Origin: Micromonospora qiuiae
GTDB lineage: Bacteria; Actinomycetota; Actinomycetes; Mycobacteriales; Micromonosporaceae
Assembly (NCBI RefSeq): GCF_016863555.1
Contig: NZ_BOPC01000055.1
Location: 1 to 62,415, forward strand
DNA: 62,415 nt
Reading direction: 5' to 3'
The notes beneath the pieces are model-generated. The model ran no database searches, was not told the origin of the DNA, and worked only from the letters and a program-made list of their open reading frames with translations. Positions 1-7,764 of the stretch are shown piece after piece (the first letter of the stretch is position 1; each line of letters opens with the position of its first letter). A program made the position numbers and the translations under genes.

Positions 1-1
1 T

Positions 2-58
2 TACCTCCAGGCGCTGGACATCGAGTTAACCCCGTGCGGCGGCCGGCCACGTTTCACG
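2..58 (+). CDS. possible 3' end of an upstream CDS (ParB?)
   Basis: Frame 2 reads YLQALDIEL with G or C in almost every third position and ends at TGA 56-58, inside the first parS. parB is the usual neighbour of this gene set, so a ParB C-terminus would fit, but the fragment is too short to recognise. The bias fades after a TTA codon at 26-28, so the true end may be elsewhere. Confidence 0.25.
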
Positions 59-64
59 TGAAAC
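51..64. promoter_or_regulatory. parS site 1
   Basis: Perfect 14-bp palindrome GTTTCACGTGAAAC, the core of the 16-bp bacterial parS consensus, here with C and G as outer bases. ParB binds such sites, spreads, and loads condensin near the origin. A second copy lies 146 bp downstream. Confidence 0.92.
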
Positions 65-177
65 GAACCGTGATCAGCTCAGCCTCGCTCCTCATTCGAC
101 CCGGCCAGAGACATCACCAAGTTCCCACCGGCGGCACGCCCCCGTACGCCTGATGAAGGACGCCGGCCGCCAGAAGG

Positions 178-186
178 TTATCCACA
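178..186 (+). promoter_or_regulatory. DnaA box (consensus)
   Basis: Exact TTATCCACA, the high-affinity DnaA 9-mer, followed 4 bp later by a second exact copy. The pair sits just before parS site 2. The density is too low for oriC itself; DnaA titration or regulation of nearby genes is more likely. Confidence 0.8.
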
Positions 187-190
187 CCCG

Positions 191-199
191 TTATCCACA
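191..199 (+). promoter_or_regulatory. DnaA box (consensus)
   Basis: Second exact TTATCCACA in the same orientation, 11 bp before parS site 2. Confidence 0.8.
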
Positions 200-209
200 G
201 GCCGGCGTT

Positions 210-223
210 GTTTCACGTGAAAC
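210..223. promoter_or_regulatory. parS site 2
   Basis: GTTTCACGTGAAAC with a 5' T (209), giving 15 of 16 consensus bases. It lies between a DnaA box pair and the promoter region of the next gene, so ParB spreading should cover that promoter. Confidence 0.92.
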
Positions 224-281
224 CCAAGCTGGAACCCGTGTTGAGCCGCGCGTACGGCCACCGCGCAGAGATCTTCTAGCC

Positions 282-290
282 TGTGGATAT
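282..290 (-). promoter_or_regulatory. DnaA box, one mismatch
   Basis: The minus strand reads ATATCCACA, one base from TTATCCACA. It lies 60 bp before the first CDS and may act with the pair at 178-199. Confidence 0.5.
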
Positions 291-349
291 CTCTGGGGAC
301 AGTCCGTGCGTAGCGCTGCCACTTCCCTTGATCCTGGCCGGAACCGAAG

Positions 350-1483
350 GTGATTCGGATAGGGACAGCGGTGGCGGACTCGGTTATGGTCAGCCTCGTG
401 CGCGACACCCCTCCCTCAGTCCCGGACTTCACACAGTGGCCGTCCTTCCCCTTCGAGGGCGAGCTGCAAATCAAACCACTCGACGATCCGGTGCCGGTCG
501 AACCACCCCGCAAGGGTGAGGCCGACCGGGAATGCGCCGCGTGCCAGGCGCCCGACGATGCCTACATCTGGGTCGGTGAGCGGTGGCGCGTACGCGCCAT
601 GGACCGCCCCACCGGCCTGCCGATGGTTCTCATCCTGGAATCACGGTCGCACTTCGACTTGGGCGACCTACCCAATCTGCTCGCCGCCGAGTTGGGCGTG
701 ATGATCGTACGGCTCGAACGGGCCATCCGATCGCTCGACGGAGTGGCCCGGGTGCACGTCAACCGCTGGGGCGACGGCTCCGCCCACCTGCACATGTGGT
801 TCCTCGCCCGGCCATACGGGCGGCTTCAACTAAGAGGCACCTTCCTCACCCTCTGGGACTCGATCCTGCCGCCCATCCCCGAGGAGAAATGGCGGGAGAA
901 CCTCGCCCTCGTGGCTGCCTGGCTCGCCGAGTTCGGCGGTCGGCCGCTGGCTGAGCCGCCCCGGATCCAATGGCAGGCCCCGTCCAGTCTCGCCGTGCAG
1001 TCCGACCCGATCGAGGAGGATGTACTGCAGGGGAGTTCGCTTCTGGACGCCATCGGGGAATCGGCCGAGCCGCCGGATATCGATGCTTTGGACCTCGGAG
1101 GGCAGCCGACGACCGGGGCCATGCCGCCCGATGCTCCGGAGGTCGAGGCGCTGCCAGCCTCGACCGAGGCCGCGTCGACGGCTGTTGCTGCCGCCGTACG
1201 ATCGGCGCGACCTTCACCAGAAGCGGAGGCCGGGCTTGCCGATGCCGCGCACGAATGGCACGCCGGCATCGCCGGCGCGGCAGAGACCGGCGCGGCAGAG
1301 GCGGGCGCGGCAGAGGCGGGCGCGGCAGAGGCGGGCGCGGAGCGGGAGGCGGGCGCGGCAGGTGCGCCGGACGCGTCGACCACCGAGGCGTACCCGACTT
1401 CGCACGGCCAGGCTTCCGAGCCGGAGGCGACGGGGTTCGCCGGCGACGTGACCGGCTCGATCGGCAGGTCAAACGGTGCCTGA
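350..1483 (+). CDS. HIT-like domain protein with Ala/Glu-rich repeat tail
   Basis: 377 aa from GTG 350; ATG 386 is a possible alternative and neither has a clear Shine-Dalgarno sequence. Residues about 60-170 resemble a HIT/GalT nucleotide-binding fold: a CxxC pair (ECAACQ), a strand with VLILESRSHFDLGDLP, a helix, then HVNRWGDGSAHLHMWFLAR, where HLHMW matches the histidine motif in reduced form. HIT proteins hydrolyse or transfer nucleotidyl groups; the substrate is unknown. The tail from about residue 240 is acidic, low in complexity, and contains GAAEA repeats from 15-bp DNA repeats. It stands alone between the parS/DnaA region and convergent ddl. Confidence 0.7.
   Translation: MIRIGTAVADSVMVSLVRDTPPSVPDFTQWPSFPFEGELQIKPLDDPVPVEPPRKGEADRECAACQAPDDAYIWVGERWRVRAMDRPTGLPMVLILESRSHFDLGDLPNLLAAELGVMIVRLERAIRSLDGVARVHVNRWGDGSAHLHMWFLARPYGRLQLRGTFLTLWDSILPPIPEEKWRENLALVAAWLAEFGGRPLAEPPRIQWQAPSSLAVQSDPIEEDVLQGSSLLDAIGESAEPPDIDALDLGGQPTTGAMPPDAPEVEALPASTEAASTAVAAAVRSARPSPEAEAGLADAAHEWHAGIAGAAETGAAEAGAAEAGAAEAGAEREAGAAGAPDASTTEAYPTSHGQASEPEATGFAGDVTGSIGRSNGA
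1275..1349 (+). repeat. 15-bp tandem repeat inside the HIT-like gene
   Basis: The unit GCGCGGCAGAGGCGG occurs about four and a half times, the first copy diverged. It encodes GAAEA repeats. Since 15 is a multiple of 3, copy number can change without a frameshift. Confidence 0.85.
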
Positions 1484-1556
1484 GATTCGGCCGTGGTGAC
1501 GGCGGGACGATCTGGCTCGCAGTCGAGTCCGCGGGCTTGTCCAGCGCCCCGGAAGT

Positions 1557-1610
1557 GTTAAGAAGGGGCCCCTATACAACGCTAGGCGTTAATAAGGGGC
1601 CCTTCCTTAC
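1557..1610. repeat. palindromic intergenic element between convergent genes
   Basis: Imperfect inverted repeat of 54 bp: the outer arms pair through GGGCCCC/GGGGCCC plus an AGAAG-type flank, and an inner perfect AACGC-TAG-GCGTT stem forms the centre. It lies between the stop codons of the HIT-like gene (+) and ddl (-), so it probably ends transcription both ways. Similar GGGGCCC palindromes are common in Micromonosporaceae intergenic DNA, from memory. A core of 13 bases (CGCTAGGCGTTAA) recurs inverted near 50515. Confidence 0.7.
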
Positions 1611-1620
1611 ATCTCGGCCG

Positions 1621-2622
1621 TCAGCGGGTGGTGGCGCGGGTGACCAGGGCGGCGATCACTTGGCCGAAGTCCATGCCGGCGGCCTGGACCGCGAGCGGCA
1701 GCAGCGACGTCTCGGTCATTCCCGGGGAGACGTTGACCTCCAGTACGTGCGGCTGGCCGGCCGAGTCGACGATCAGATCGACCCGGCTGAGGTCACGTAG
1801 GCCGAGCGCGGTGTGCGCGGCCAGCGCGATTTCGGCCACCGAATCGGCCACCGCCGGGTCCAGCCGGGCCGGCGTGTGCCAGGTGGTCCGGCCGGCGGTG
1901 TAGCGGGCGGCGTAGTCGTAGACGCCGTTACGCGGCACGATCTCGACCGGCGGCAGGGCCTGTGGACCGTCACCCAGGTCGACGACGGAGACCGCCACGT
2001 CCATGCCGGGCACGTAGCGCTCCACGAGCGCGGTCTGGTCGTACGCGAAACAACCGACCATGGCGGCCGGCAGGGACGCCGTGTCCCGGACCACGGCGGC
2101 GCCGAGCCCGGAGCCTCCCTGCGCCGGCTTGACCATCAGCGGCAGTCCCAGCCGGTCGACGATGCGGTCCAGCACGGCCACCGCACCCAGTTCGCTGAAC
2201 CGGTCGTGCGGCAGTGCGACCCAGTCCGGGGTGGCGATGCCGGCCTCCCGGAGCACCGCCTTGGCCGACGGTTTGTCCCAGGCCAGCCGAGAGGCCCGCG
2301 CGTCGCAGCCGACGTACGGCACGCCGCAGAGGTCGAGTACTCCGCGCAGCGATCCGTCCTCACCGGTGGCACCGTGCAGGGCGATCACCACGGCGTCGGG
2401 CGGATCGGCGTCCAGCGCCGGCAGCAGGGCAACGTCGGCGTCGCGCAGCTCGGCCTCCATCCCGACCGCTCGCAGCGCGTCGAGCACCCGGCGGCCGGAA
2501 CGCAGCGACACGTCGCGCTCGTAGGACAGACCACCGGCGAGCACGAGCACGTGCAGTTCGCTGGCGGTGGCACCGGACAGGAGGGACTCTTCGGTTGCGT
2601 TGGCACCCATGCCGGGCATCAT
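1621..2622 (-). CDS. ddl: D-alanine--D-alanine ligase
   Basis: 333 aa ATP-grasp enzyme that joins two D-alanines for the peptidoglycan stem peptide in the cytoplasm. Visible motifs are the N-terminal GGLSYERDVSLRSG loop, HGATGEDG, the glycine-rich PAQGGSGLGAAVV ATP loop and the C-terminal VLEVNVSPGMTETS metal-binding segment. ATG 2622 is chosen because it overlaps the upstream aminotransferase stop as ATGA (4 bp), the usual sign of translational coupling; an ATG at 2610 is also in frame. Many actinobacteria carry a second Ddl linked to murF or gpsA, so this may be a paralogue. Confidence 0.88.
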   Translation of the reverse strand: MMPGMGANATEESLLSGATASELHVLVLAGGLSYERDVSLRSGRRVLDALRAVGMEAELRDADVALLPALDADPPDAVVIALHGATGEDGSLRGVLDLCGVPYVGCDARASRLAWDKPSAKAVLREAGIATPDWVALPHDRFSELGAVAVLDRIVDRLGLPLMVKPAQGGSGLGAAVVRDTASLPAAMVGCFAYDQTALVERYVPGMDVAVSVVDLGDGPQALPPVEIVPRNGVYDYAARYTAGRTTWHTPARLDPAVADSVAEIALAAHTALGLRDLSRVDLIVDSAGQPHVLEVNVSPGMTETSLLPLAVQAAGMDFGQVIAALVTRATTR

Positions 2623-3932
2623 GCCAAGTCGGGTCCCGGGGCGTCCGAGCCGGCCTGGCCCCGCCGGGCGCCTGGCCCACCGACCGCACCGAACACCCGC
2701 CGCATGGCGATGTCCTGCTCCATCACGCCGGCCAACCGGCGGACCCCTTCCCGAATCCGCTCGGGCGAGGGGAAGGAGAAGTTGAGCCGCATGTGGCCGG
2801 CGCCGCTGTCGTCCGCGTAGAAGCCGGTGCCGGGGACGTACGCCACCCGGGCGGCGATGGCCCGCGGCATCATCGCCTTCGCGTCCAGCCCGTCCGGCAG
2901 GGTCGCCCAGACGAACAGGCCGCCGGCCGGCGTGGTCCATCTGGTCCCGGCGGGCATCAGGTCCGCCAGCGCGGCGAGCATCGCATCGCGTCGCTCGCGA
3001 TAGACCTCCCGGTAGACCTTCAGCTGCTCGCGCCAGGGCATCGTGCTGAGGTACGCGGTGACGGCGGACTGCGCGTAGACGCTGGGGCAGAGGATCTGCG
3101 CCTCGCTGGCGATCACCAGCTTGTCCCGCACGGCGTGCGGGGCGAGGATCCAGCCGACCCGTAACCCGGGAGCGAAGGTCTTGGAGAAGGTGCTGAGGTA
3201 GAAGACGCCCTCGCGGCGACGCGCCCGCAGCGGCGCGGGCGCCTCTCCCTCGAAACCCAGCTGGCCGTACGGGTCGTCCTCGACCACCAGCAGACCGGCG
3301 CGCTCGCAGATGTCCAGGACCCGCTCACGCCGTTCTTCGGTGAGCGTCACACCGGCCGGGTTCTGGTAGGTCGGGATGGTGTAGAGGAACTTCACCCGAC
3401 GGCCGGCCCGGGCCTGGTCCGTGATGGCCGTCTCCAGCGCCTCCGGGATCAGGCCGTCGTCGTCCATGGGCACGTGCACGACCTGCGCCTGGGCGGCCTG
3501 GAACACCCCGAGCGCGCCGACGTAGGTCGGCCCCTCGGCGAGCACCACGTCACCTGGGTCGAGGAAGAGCCGGGCCACCAGGTCCAGCGCCTGCTGCCCG
3601 CCGACGGTCACCACCACGTCCTCGGGGGAGGCACCGCAGGCGGCGTCGATGCCGGAGAGGGCCATCACCTCGCAGATCCGCTCGCGCAGCTCCAGGGTGC
3701 CCTGGCCGATGCCGTACTGCAGGGTCGTGGCCCCGTGTTCGGCGCCGAGCCGGCCGAGCATCTCGCCGACGGCGTCGAGCGGGAGCGCGGCGATGAACGG
3801 GGCACCTCCGGCGAGCGAGACCACTTCCGGCCGGCTGGCCACCGCGAACAGCGCCCGGATCTCCGAGGCGGTCATTCCCCGCACCCGGCGGGCGTACCGG
3901 TCGGTGTAGTCGTCGAGTGTCGTGCCGGTCAT
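2619..3932 (-). CDS. PLP-dependent fold-type I aminotransferase
   Basis: 437 aa, similar to 2-aminoadipate (LysN) or MocR-type class I/II aminotransferases. Motifs: VVTVGGQQALDL near the cofactor, VVEDDPYGQL, and YLSTFSKTFAPGLRVGW with the Schiff-base lysine in FSK. Start ATG 3932 has GAGGTG 5 nt upstream. There is no N-terminal HTH, so it is an enzyme, not a MocR regulator. It overlaps ddl by 4 bp. Coupling to ddl could mean supply of an amino acid for the cell wall, but the substrate cannot be read from sequence. Confidence 0.85.
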   Translation of the reverse strand: MTGTTLDDYTDRYARRVRGMTASEIRALFAVASRPEVVSLAGGAPFIAALPLDAVGEMLGRLGAEHGATTLQYGIGQGTLELRERICEVMALSGIDAACGASPEDVVVTVGGQQALDLVARLFLDPGDVVLAEGPTYVGALGVFQAAQAQVVHVPMDDDGLIPEALETAITDQARAGRRVKFLYTIPTYQNPAGVTLTEERRERVLDICERAGLLVVEDDPYGQLGFEGEAPAPLRARRREGVFYLSTFSKTFAPGLRVGWILAPHAVRDKLVIASEAQILCPSVYAQSAVTAYLSTMPWREQLKVYREVYRERRDAMLAALADLMPAGTRWTTPAGGLFVWATLPDGLDAKAMMPRAIAARVAYVPGTGFYADDSGAGHMRLNFSFPSPERIREGVRRLAGVMEQDIAMRRVFGAVGGPGARRGQAGSDAPGPDLA

Positions 3933-4222
3933 CACATCACCTCGGTGGCGGCTCGGACGGCTCCTTCCCGGATACCCGGGACACCGGCGACCATGGCGGC
4001 ACGGCGCGCCGGATGTCGATCCTAGCCGCCACTTGTCGGCTGGGCGTTTCTTGACGGCCTCGCGTCCACATGCCGGGCCACGGGGGGCGCTCCTGTGGTG
4101 GGCGTTCGCACGTACTCTCCCGTGGTGGCGATCGGCGGCGTACGATCGCTCGTCGGGGGGTAGGAATGCGGCGGTGCCGTCCGGGCTGGCCCCGCTGCCG
4201 AACCTAGTGTGGGGAAGCACCT

Positions 4223-4888
4223 ATGTCGCGACGTCTGGTCAGCCTGACCCTCGACACCCTGGAGGATCTCCCCCGGCCGTGCCGGCAGTGCGTCTACTGG
4301 GAGCTTGATCCCGTTTCGGCCGATCGGGCCTGCGCGGCCGGCGATCCCGGGCTGGAGAAGGAGGCGTGGGTCTCGCAGACCCTGCTGGAGTGGGGGTCCT
4401 GCGGCAAGTTGATCTACGTCGACGGGATGCCCGCCGGTTTCGTCATGTACGCCCCGCCGGCGTACGTGCCGCGGTCGATGGCTTTTCCCACCTCGCCCGT
4501 CTCCGCCGACGCGGCGCTGCTGATGACCGCGAACGTGGTGCCCGCCTTCGCCGGCGGTGGGCTGGGCCGGATGCTGGTGCAGGGGGTGGCCCGCGACCTG
4601 ACCAAGCGCGGCATCAAGGCGATCGAGGCGTTCGGTGACGCCAAGTTCGGTGACGCCGCCGATCCGGCCGGCACCTGCGTCGCACCTGCCGACTTCTTCC
4701 TGTCGGTGGGCTTCAAGACCGTCCGCCCGCACCCCCGTTTCCCCCGCCTGCGGCTGGAACTGCGCACGGCGTTGAGCTGGAAGTCGGATGTCGAGTACGC
4801 GCTGGAGAAACTGCTCGGCTCGATGAGCCCGGAGGCCCTGCTGCGTCCGGTCCGTCCCGCGCCGGCCACCCGCTCCACCACAGGGTGA
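4223..4888 (+). CDS. GNAT-family N-acetyltransferase
   Basis: 221 aa, start ATG 4223 with GGGGAAG upstream. The acetyl-CoA loop lies in VVPAFAGGGLGRMLVQGVAR, followed by the helix and strand KAIEAFGDAKFGD. An N-terminal PRPCRQCVYWELDP segment has a CxxC. The C-terminus ends in a Pro/Arg tail. Divergent from the aminotransferase across 290 bp and convergent with cwlM (12 bp apart). The acyl acceptor is unknown. GNAT genes of this type sit beside the cwlM/trx cluster in several actinomycetes, from memory. Confidence 0.8.
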   Translation: MSRRLVSLTLDTLEDLPRPCRQCVYWELDPVSADRACAAGDPGLEKEAWVSQTLLEWGSCGKLIYVDGMPAGFVMYAPPAYVPRSMAFPTSPVSADAALLMTANVVPAFAGGGLGRMLVQGVARDLTKRGIKAIEAFGDAKFGDAADPAGTCVAPADFFLSVGFKTVRPHPRFPRLRLELRTALSWKSDVEYALEKLLGSMSPEALLRPVRPAPATRSTTG

Positions 4889-4900
4889 ATCCGGCGGCAC

Positions 4901-6067
4901 TCAGTCGACCACGGTGCTGGCGGCGATGGCTGCCCGCAGCTCACGCACGTCGATCGACCCGGTCGGCACGTCGCGCTCGATCGGCAGGTACATCCGCTGC
5001 ACCGCCGCCACGATCGCCTCCACCACCTTGTCCCGGAAGCGGGAATCGACCAGCCGATTCCGGTCCGCCGGTGAGGTGAGGTAGCCGACCTCGACGCGTA
5101 CCGCCGGCATGCGGGTGAGCCGGAGCAGATCCCACGCCTTGGCATGGGTCCGGCAGTCGCGCAGTCCCGTCCGCGCCACGATTTCCCGCTGGACCAGGCC
5201 GGCCAGCCGTTCCCCGGTCGCGGAGGTCACGCCGTTGTCGGTGCCGTAGTGGTACGTCGCGACCCCTTCGGCGTCCGGGTTGGCATGCCCGTCGGTGTGC
5301 AGCGAGATGAAGACGTCCGCGCCGAGCGAGTTGGCCAGTTGTGCCCGGTCGATGTCGGGCAGGCAGGTCTCCGGTGCCGGCCCGCGGGTGAGCTGCACCC
5401 GTACGCCCGACGCGGCGAGCGCTCCCTCGAGCCGGTTGGCCAGGTCGTGTACCAGGTCGGCCTCGGTCCAGCGCAGCGGACCGTCAAGCACCACCACGCC
5501 CGGATCGGTGCCGCCGTGGCCCGGGTCGATGACCACCGTCCGGCCGACCAGCGTCGGGCCGGACTGCCTGATGGCGTCGGATTCGCGCAGCCATTGCGGC
5601 CGTCCGCCGACCACCTTGCGTCCGAGGCGGCGCAGCGCCCCCATGGTGTGCGGACCGCAGGTGCCGTCCGGGGCCAGTCCGACCTCACGTTGGAACTGGG
5701 CCACCGCCCGGGAGGTGCGTACGCCGTAGATGGCGTCGGCCCGGCCGACGTCGTACCCCATTTCCAGCAGCCGTTCCTGCAACGACCGGACGTCCTCGCC
5801 GGTGAGCGGAACCGGCACTGCGTGGTAGAGCGTTCGGGCGCCGAGGCGCCAGCGCGCGGCGTCGAGGGCCCGCCAGGTCTCGGCGCCGACCCGGCCGTCG
5901 ACGCTGAGTCCCCGTGACTGCTGGAAGGCCCGGACGGCCCGTTCCGTGGCCGCGTCGAACTCGTCGTGATGCGGGCCGGTCGCCTTGGAGAGGAGGTCGA
6001 GACCGGTCAGCACGGCACGGATCTCGGTCACCGCAGGTCCTCGGTCACCGGGACGGATCGGACGCAC
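4901..6067 (-). CDS. cwlM: CwlM-type N-acetylmuramoyl-L-alanine amidase
   Basis: 388 aa from GTG 6067, chosen because GAGGGGG lies 7 nt upstream; the open frame extends to 6145 with no RBS. Two peptidoglycan-binding repeats (about residues 5-65 and 85-150) precede an Amidase_3 domain (about 165-375). Zinc and catalytic residues look intact: VIDPGHGGTDPG (His), TEAD (Glu), ISLHTDGH (His) and VRVEVGYLTS (Glu). In M. tuberculosis CwlM is a PknB substrate that activates MurA, rather than a secreted hydrolase. No signal peptide is visible here, which fits the cytoplasmic regulator. Position beside trxA-trxB matches Rv3915. Confidence 0.87.
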   Translation of the reverse strand: MRPIRPGDRGPAVTEIRAVLTGLDLLSKATGPHHDEFDAATERAVRAFQQSRGLSVDGRVGAETWRALDAARWRLGARTLYHAVPVPLTGEDVRSLQERLLEMGYDVGRADAIYGVRTSRAVAQFQREVGLAPDGTCGPHTMGALRRLGRKVVGGRPQWLRESDAIRQSGPTLVGRTVVIDPGHGGTDPGVVVLDGPLRWTEADLVHDLANRLEGALAASGVRVQLTRGPAPETCLPDIDRAQLANSLGADVFISLHTDGHANPDAEGVATYHYGTDNGVTSATGERLAGLVQREIVARTGLRDCRTHAKAWDLLRLTRMPAVRVEVGYLTSPADRNRLVDSRFRDKVVEAIVAAVQRMYLPIERDVPTGSIDVRELRAAIAASTVVD

Positions 6068-6210
6068 GCACGACCCCCTCTGCACGGGCGATGGCTGGCC
6101 GGGCCCATCGGCGGCGAGGCGCCGCGACGGGAACCAGGTGGTCACCGGCGTCCCGCGCCCCCTGGGTTCGAGGCTATGCGCTGAACGATCCGCAGGGGCG
6201 GAAAAACGCG

Positions 6211-6245
6211 TCGACCCCGTACCGGTGAGCCCGGCACGGGGTCGA
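6211..6245 (-). terminator. intrinsic terminator after trxA
   Basis: Ten-bp perfect stem (TCGACCCCGT with its complement), 15-nt loop, and on the minus strand TTTTT shortly after the stem. It lies 22 bp past the trxA stop and separates the trx operon from cwlM. Confidence 0.8.
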
Positions 6246-6266
6246 GACGGCGGTTGTCGCCCGAGG

Positions 6267-6590
6267 TCAGAGCGCCGACTGGATCAGCTTGACCAGCTCG
6301 CCCTTGGGCTTGGCGCCCGCGATCGACTGCACCGGCTCGCCGTTCTTGAACACGGTGAGGGTCGGTACGGACATCACCCGGTAGGCGCGGGCCGTCTCCG
6401 GGTTCTCGTCGATGTTGAGCTTGACGATGCTGACCTGGTCACCCATCTCGCCGGCGATCTCCTCCAGCAACGGCGACACCTTGCGGCACGGTCCGCACCA
6501 CTCGGCCCAGAAGTCCACCAGAACCGGCTTGTCCGACTTGAGTACGTCGGCGGCGAAACTTGCGTCGGTGACCGCCTTGGTTGCTCCCAC
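6267..6590 (-). CDS. trxA: thioredoxin
   Basis: 107 aa, normal size. Active site WCGPC at about residues 31-35, cis-Pro in SVPTLTVF. GTG start 6590 has a very strong GGAGGAGGG upstream. It reduces protein disulfides in the cytoplasm and is recharged by the adjacent TrxB; the intergenic gap is only 29 bp, so both are probably on one mRNA. Equivalent to TrxC (Rv3914) by position. Confidence 0.96.
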   Translation of the reverse strand: MGATKAVTDASFAADVLKSDKPVLVDFWAEWCGPCRKVSPLLEEIAGEMGDQVSIVKLNIDENPETARAYRVMSVPTLTVFKNGEPVQSIAGAKPKGELVKLIQSAL

Positions 6591-6619
6591 TATTGACCCT
6601 CCTCCTCAAATTTTCTGGT

Positions 6620-7591
6620 TCAGCCCGCAGCCCTGGTGCCGGTCTCGCTCGGCAGCGTGGCGATGAAGCGTTCCGCGTCCAGGGCCGCCGCACAGCCCGT
6701 ACCGGCCGCGGTGATCGCCTGCCGATAGGTGTGGTCGACCAGGTCACCGGCGGCGAAGACACCGGGAATGCTGGTCCGGGTGCTGGGCGGGTCGACCTTC
6801 ACGTAGCCCTCGTCGTCCAGCTCCACCTGCCCGCGGAACAGCTCGCTGCGCGGGTCGTGGCCGATCGCCACGAAGACGCCGGTGACGTCGAGCACCCTCG
6901 TCTCGCCGGTGTGCACGTTGCGCACCCGTACGCCGGAGACCTTGCCGTCGGCGCCGAGAATCTCCTCGACCACGGTGTTCCACTCGACCTTGATTTTGTC
7001 GTTACTGAGCGCCCGCTCTGCCATGATCTTGCTGGCCCGGAACGAGTCCCGCCGGTGGATGATGGTGACCGAGTCGGCGAAACGGGTCAGGAAACTGGCC
7101 TCCTCCATCGCCGAGTCACCGCCACCGACGACCACGATGTGCTGGTTGCGGAAGAAGAAGCCGTCGCAGGTGGCGCAGGAGGAAACCCCGTGGCCGAGGA
7201 ACTCCTGCTCACCGGGCACGCCGAGCGGACGCCAAGCGGAACCGGTGGCGAGGATGACCGCCCGAGCCCGGTAGGCGGTCTCGCCGACCCAGACGGTGCT
7301 CGCCGTGCCCGGCTGGCCGGTCTCCACCAGCTCGACGCGGGTGGCGTCGTCGGTCAGGAACTCGGCGCCGAACCGCTCGGCCTGCTTGCGCATGTTGTCC
7401 ATGAGCTCGGGGCCGAGGATGCCGTCCGCGAAACCGGGGAAGTTCTCCACCTCAGTGGTGGTCATCAGCGCCCCGCCGGACTGCACGCCCTCGATGACCA
7501 GGGGCTTGAGATTGGCGCGGGCCGCGTAGACCGCCGCGGTGTAACCGGCCGGCCCGGAGCCGATGATGATCAGGTTGCGGACCTCGTCCAC
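6620..7591 (-). CDS. trxB: thioredoxin reductase (NADPH)
   Basis: 323 aa. GTG 7591 is preceded by GGGAGA at 6-7 nt; the open frame runs further but lacks an RBS. FAD-binding GSGPAGYTAAVYAARA at the N-terminus, redox-active CATCDG with CxxC around residue 140, NADPH site VVVGGGDSAMEEA, and a second FAD motif GVFAAGDLVDHTYRQ near the C-terminus. Transfers electrons from NADPH to the TrxA encoded next door. A SigR-type promoter lies about 80 bp upstream. Confidence 0.96.
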   Translation of the reverse strand: MDEVRNLIIIGSGPAGYTAAVYAARANLKPLVIEGVQSGGALMTTTEVENFPGFADGILGPELMDNMRKQAERFGAEFLTDDATRVELVETGQPGTASTVWVGETAYRARAVILATGSAWRPLGVPGEQEFLGHGVSSCATCDGFFFRNQHIVVVGGGDSAMEEASFLTRFADSVTIIHRRDSFRASKIMAERALSNDKIKVEWNTVVEEILGADGKVSGVRVRNVHTGETRVLDVTGVFVAIGHDPRSELFRGQVELDDEGYVKVDPPSTRTSIPGVFAAGDLVDHTYRQAITAAGTGCAAALDAERFIATLPSETGTRAAG

Positions 7592-7676
7592 TGCCGTCTC
7601 CCAATCGTGTTGACTGTCGCCATCGACGTATGCCGATGGCGATCCGAGTGCCGACGCGGCGGCAACTGATGTGCAG

Positions 7677-7704
7677 AACGTCATCGTACGAAGCGGGAAT
7701 TCCC
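7677..7704 (-). promoter_or_regulatory. SigR/SigH-type promoter for trxB-trxA
   Basis: On the minus strand GGGAAT (7704-7699), 19-nt spacer, GTT (7679-7677). The disulfide-stress sigma factor SigR (SigH in mycobacteria) recognises GGAAT-N18/19-GTT, and trxBA is its classic target. The predicted start of transcription is about 80 nt before the trxB GTG. Confidence 0.65.
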
Positions 7705-7764
7705 GAGCCGGTCATCCGGTGGGTCAGGTCACGTGGACGGGCAAACGTCCGGTGGCCGTGAAAA

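Noticed and set aside
1..300. oriC at the left end
   Set aside because: Only two exact and one near DnaA box and no AT-rich unwinding region; actinomycete oriC lies between dnaA and dnaN with many boxes.
4049..4090. TTGACG at about 4049 as a -35 for the GNAT gene
   Set aside because: No matching -10 at the right distance; the true promoter is uncertain.
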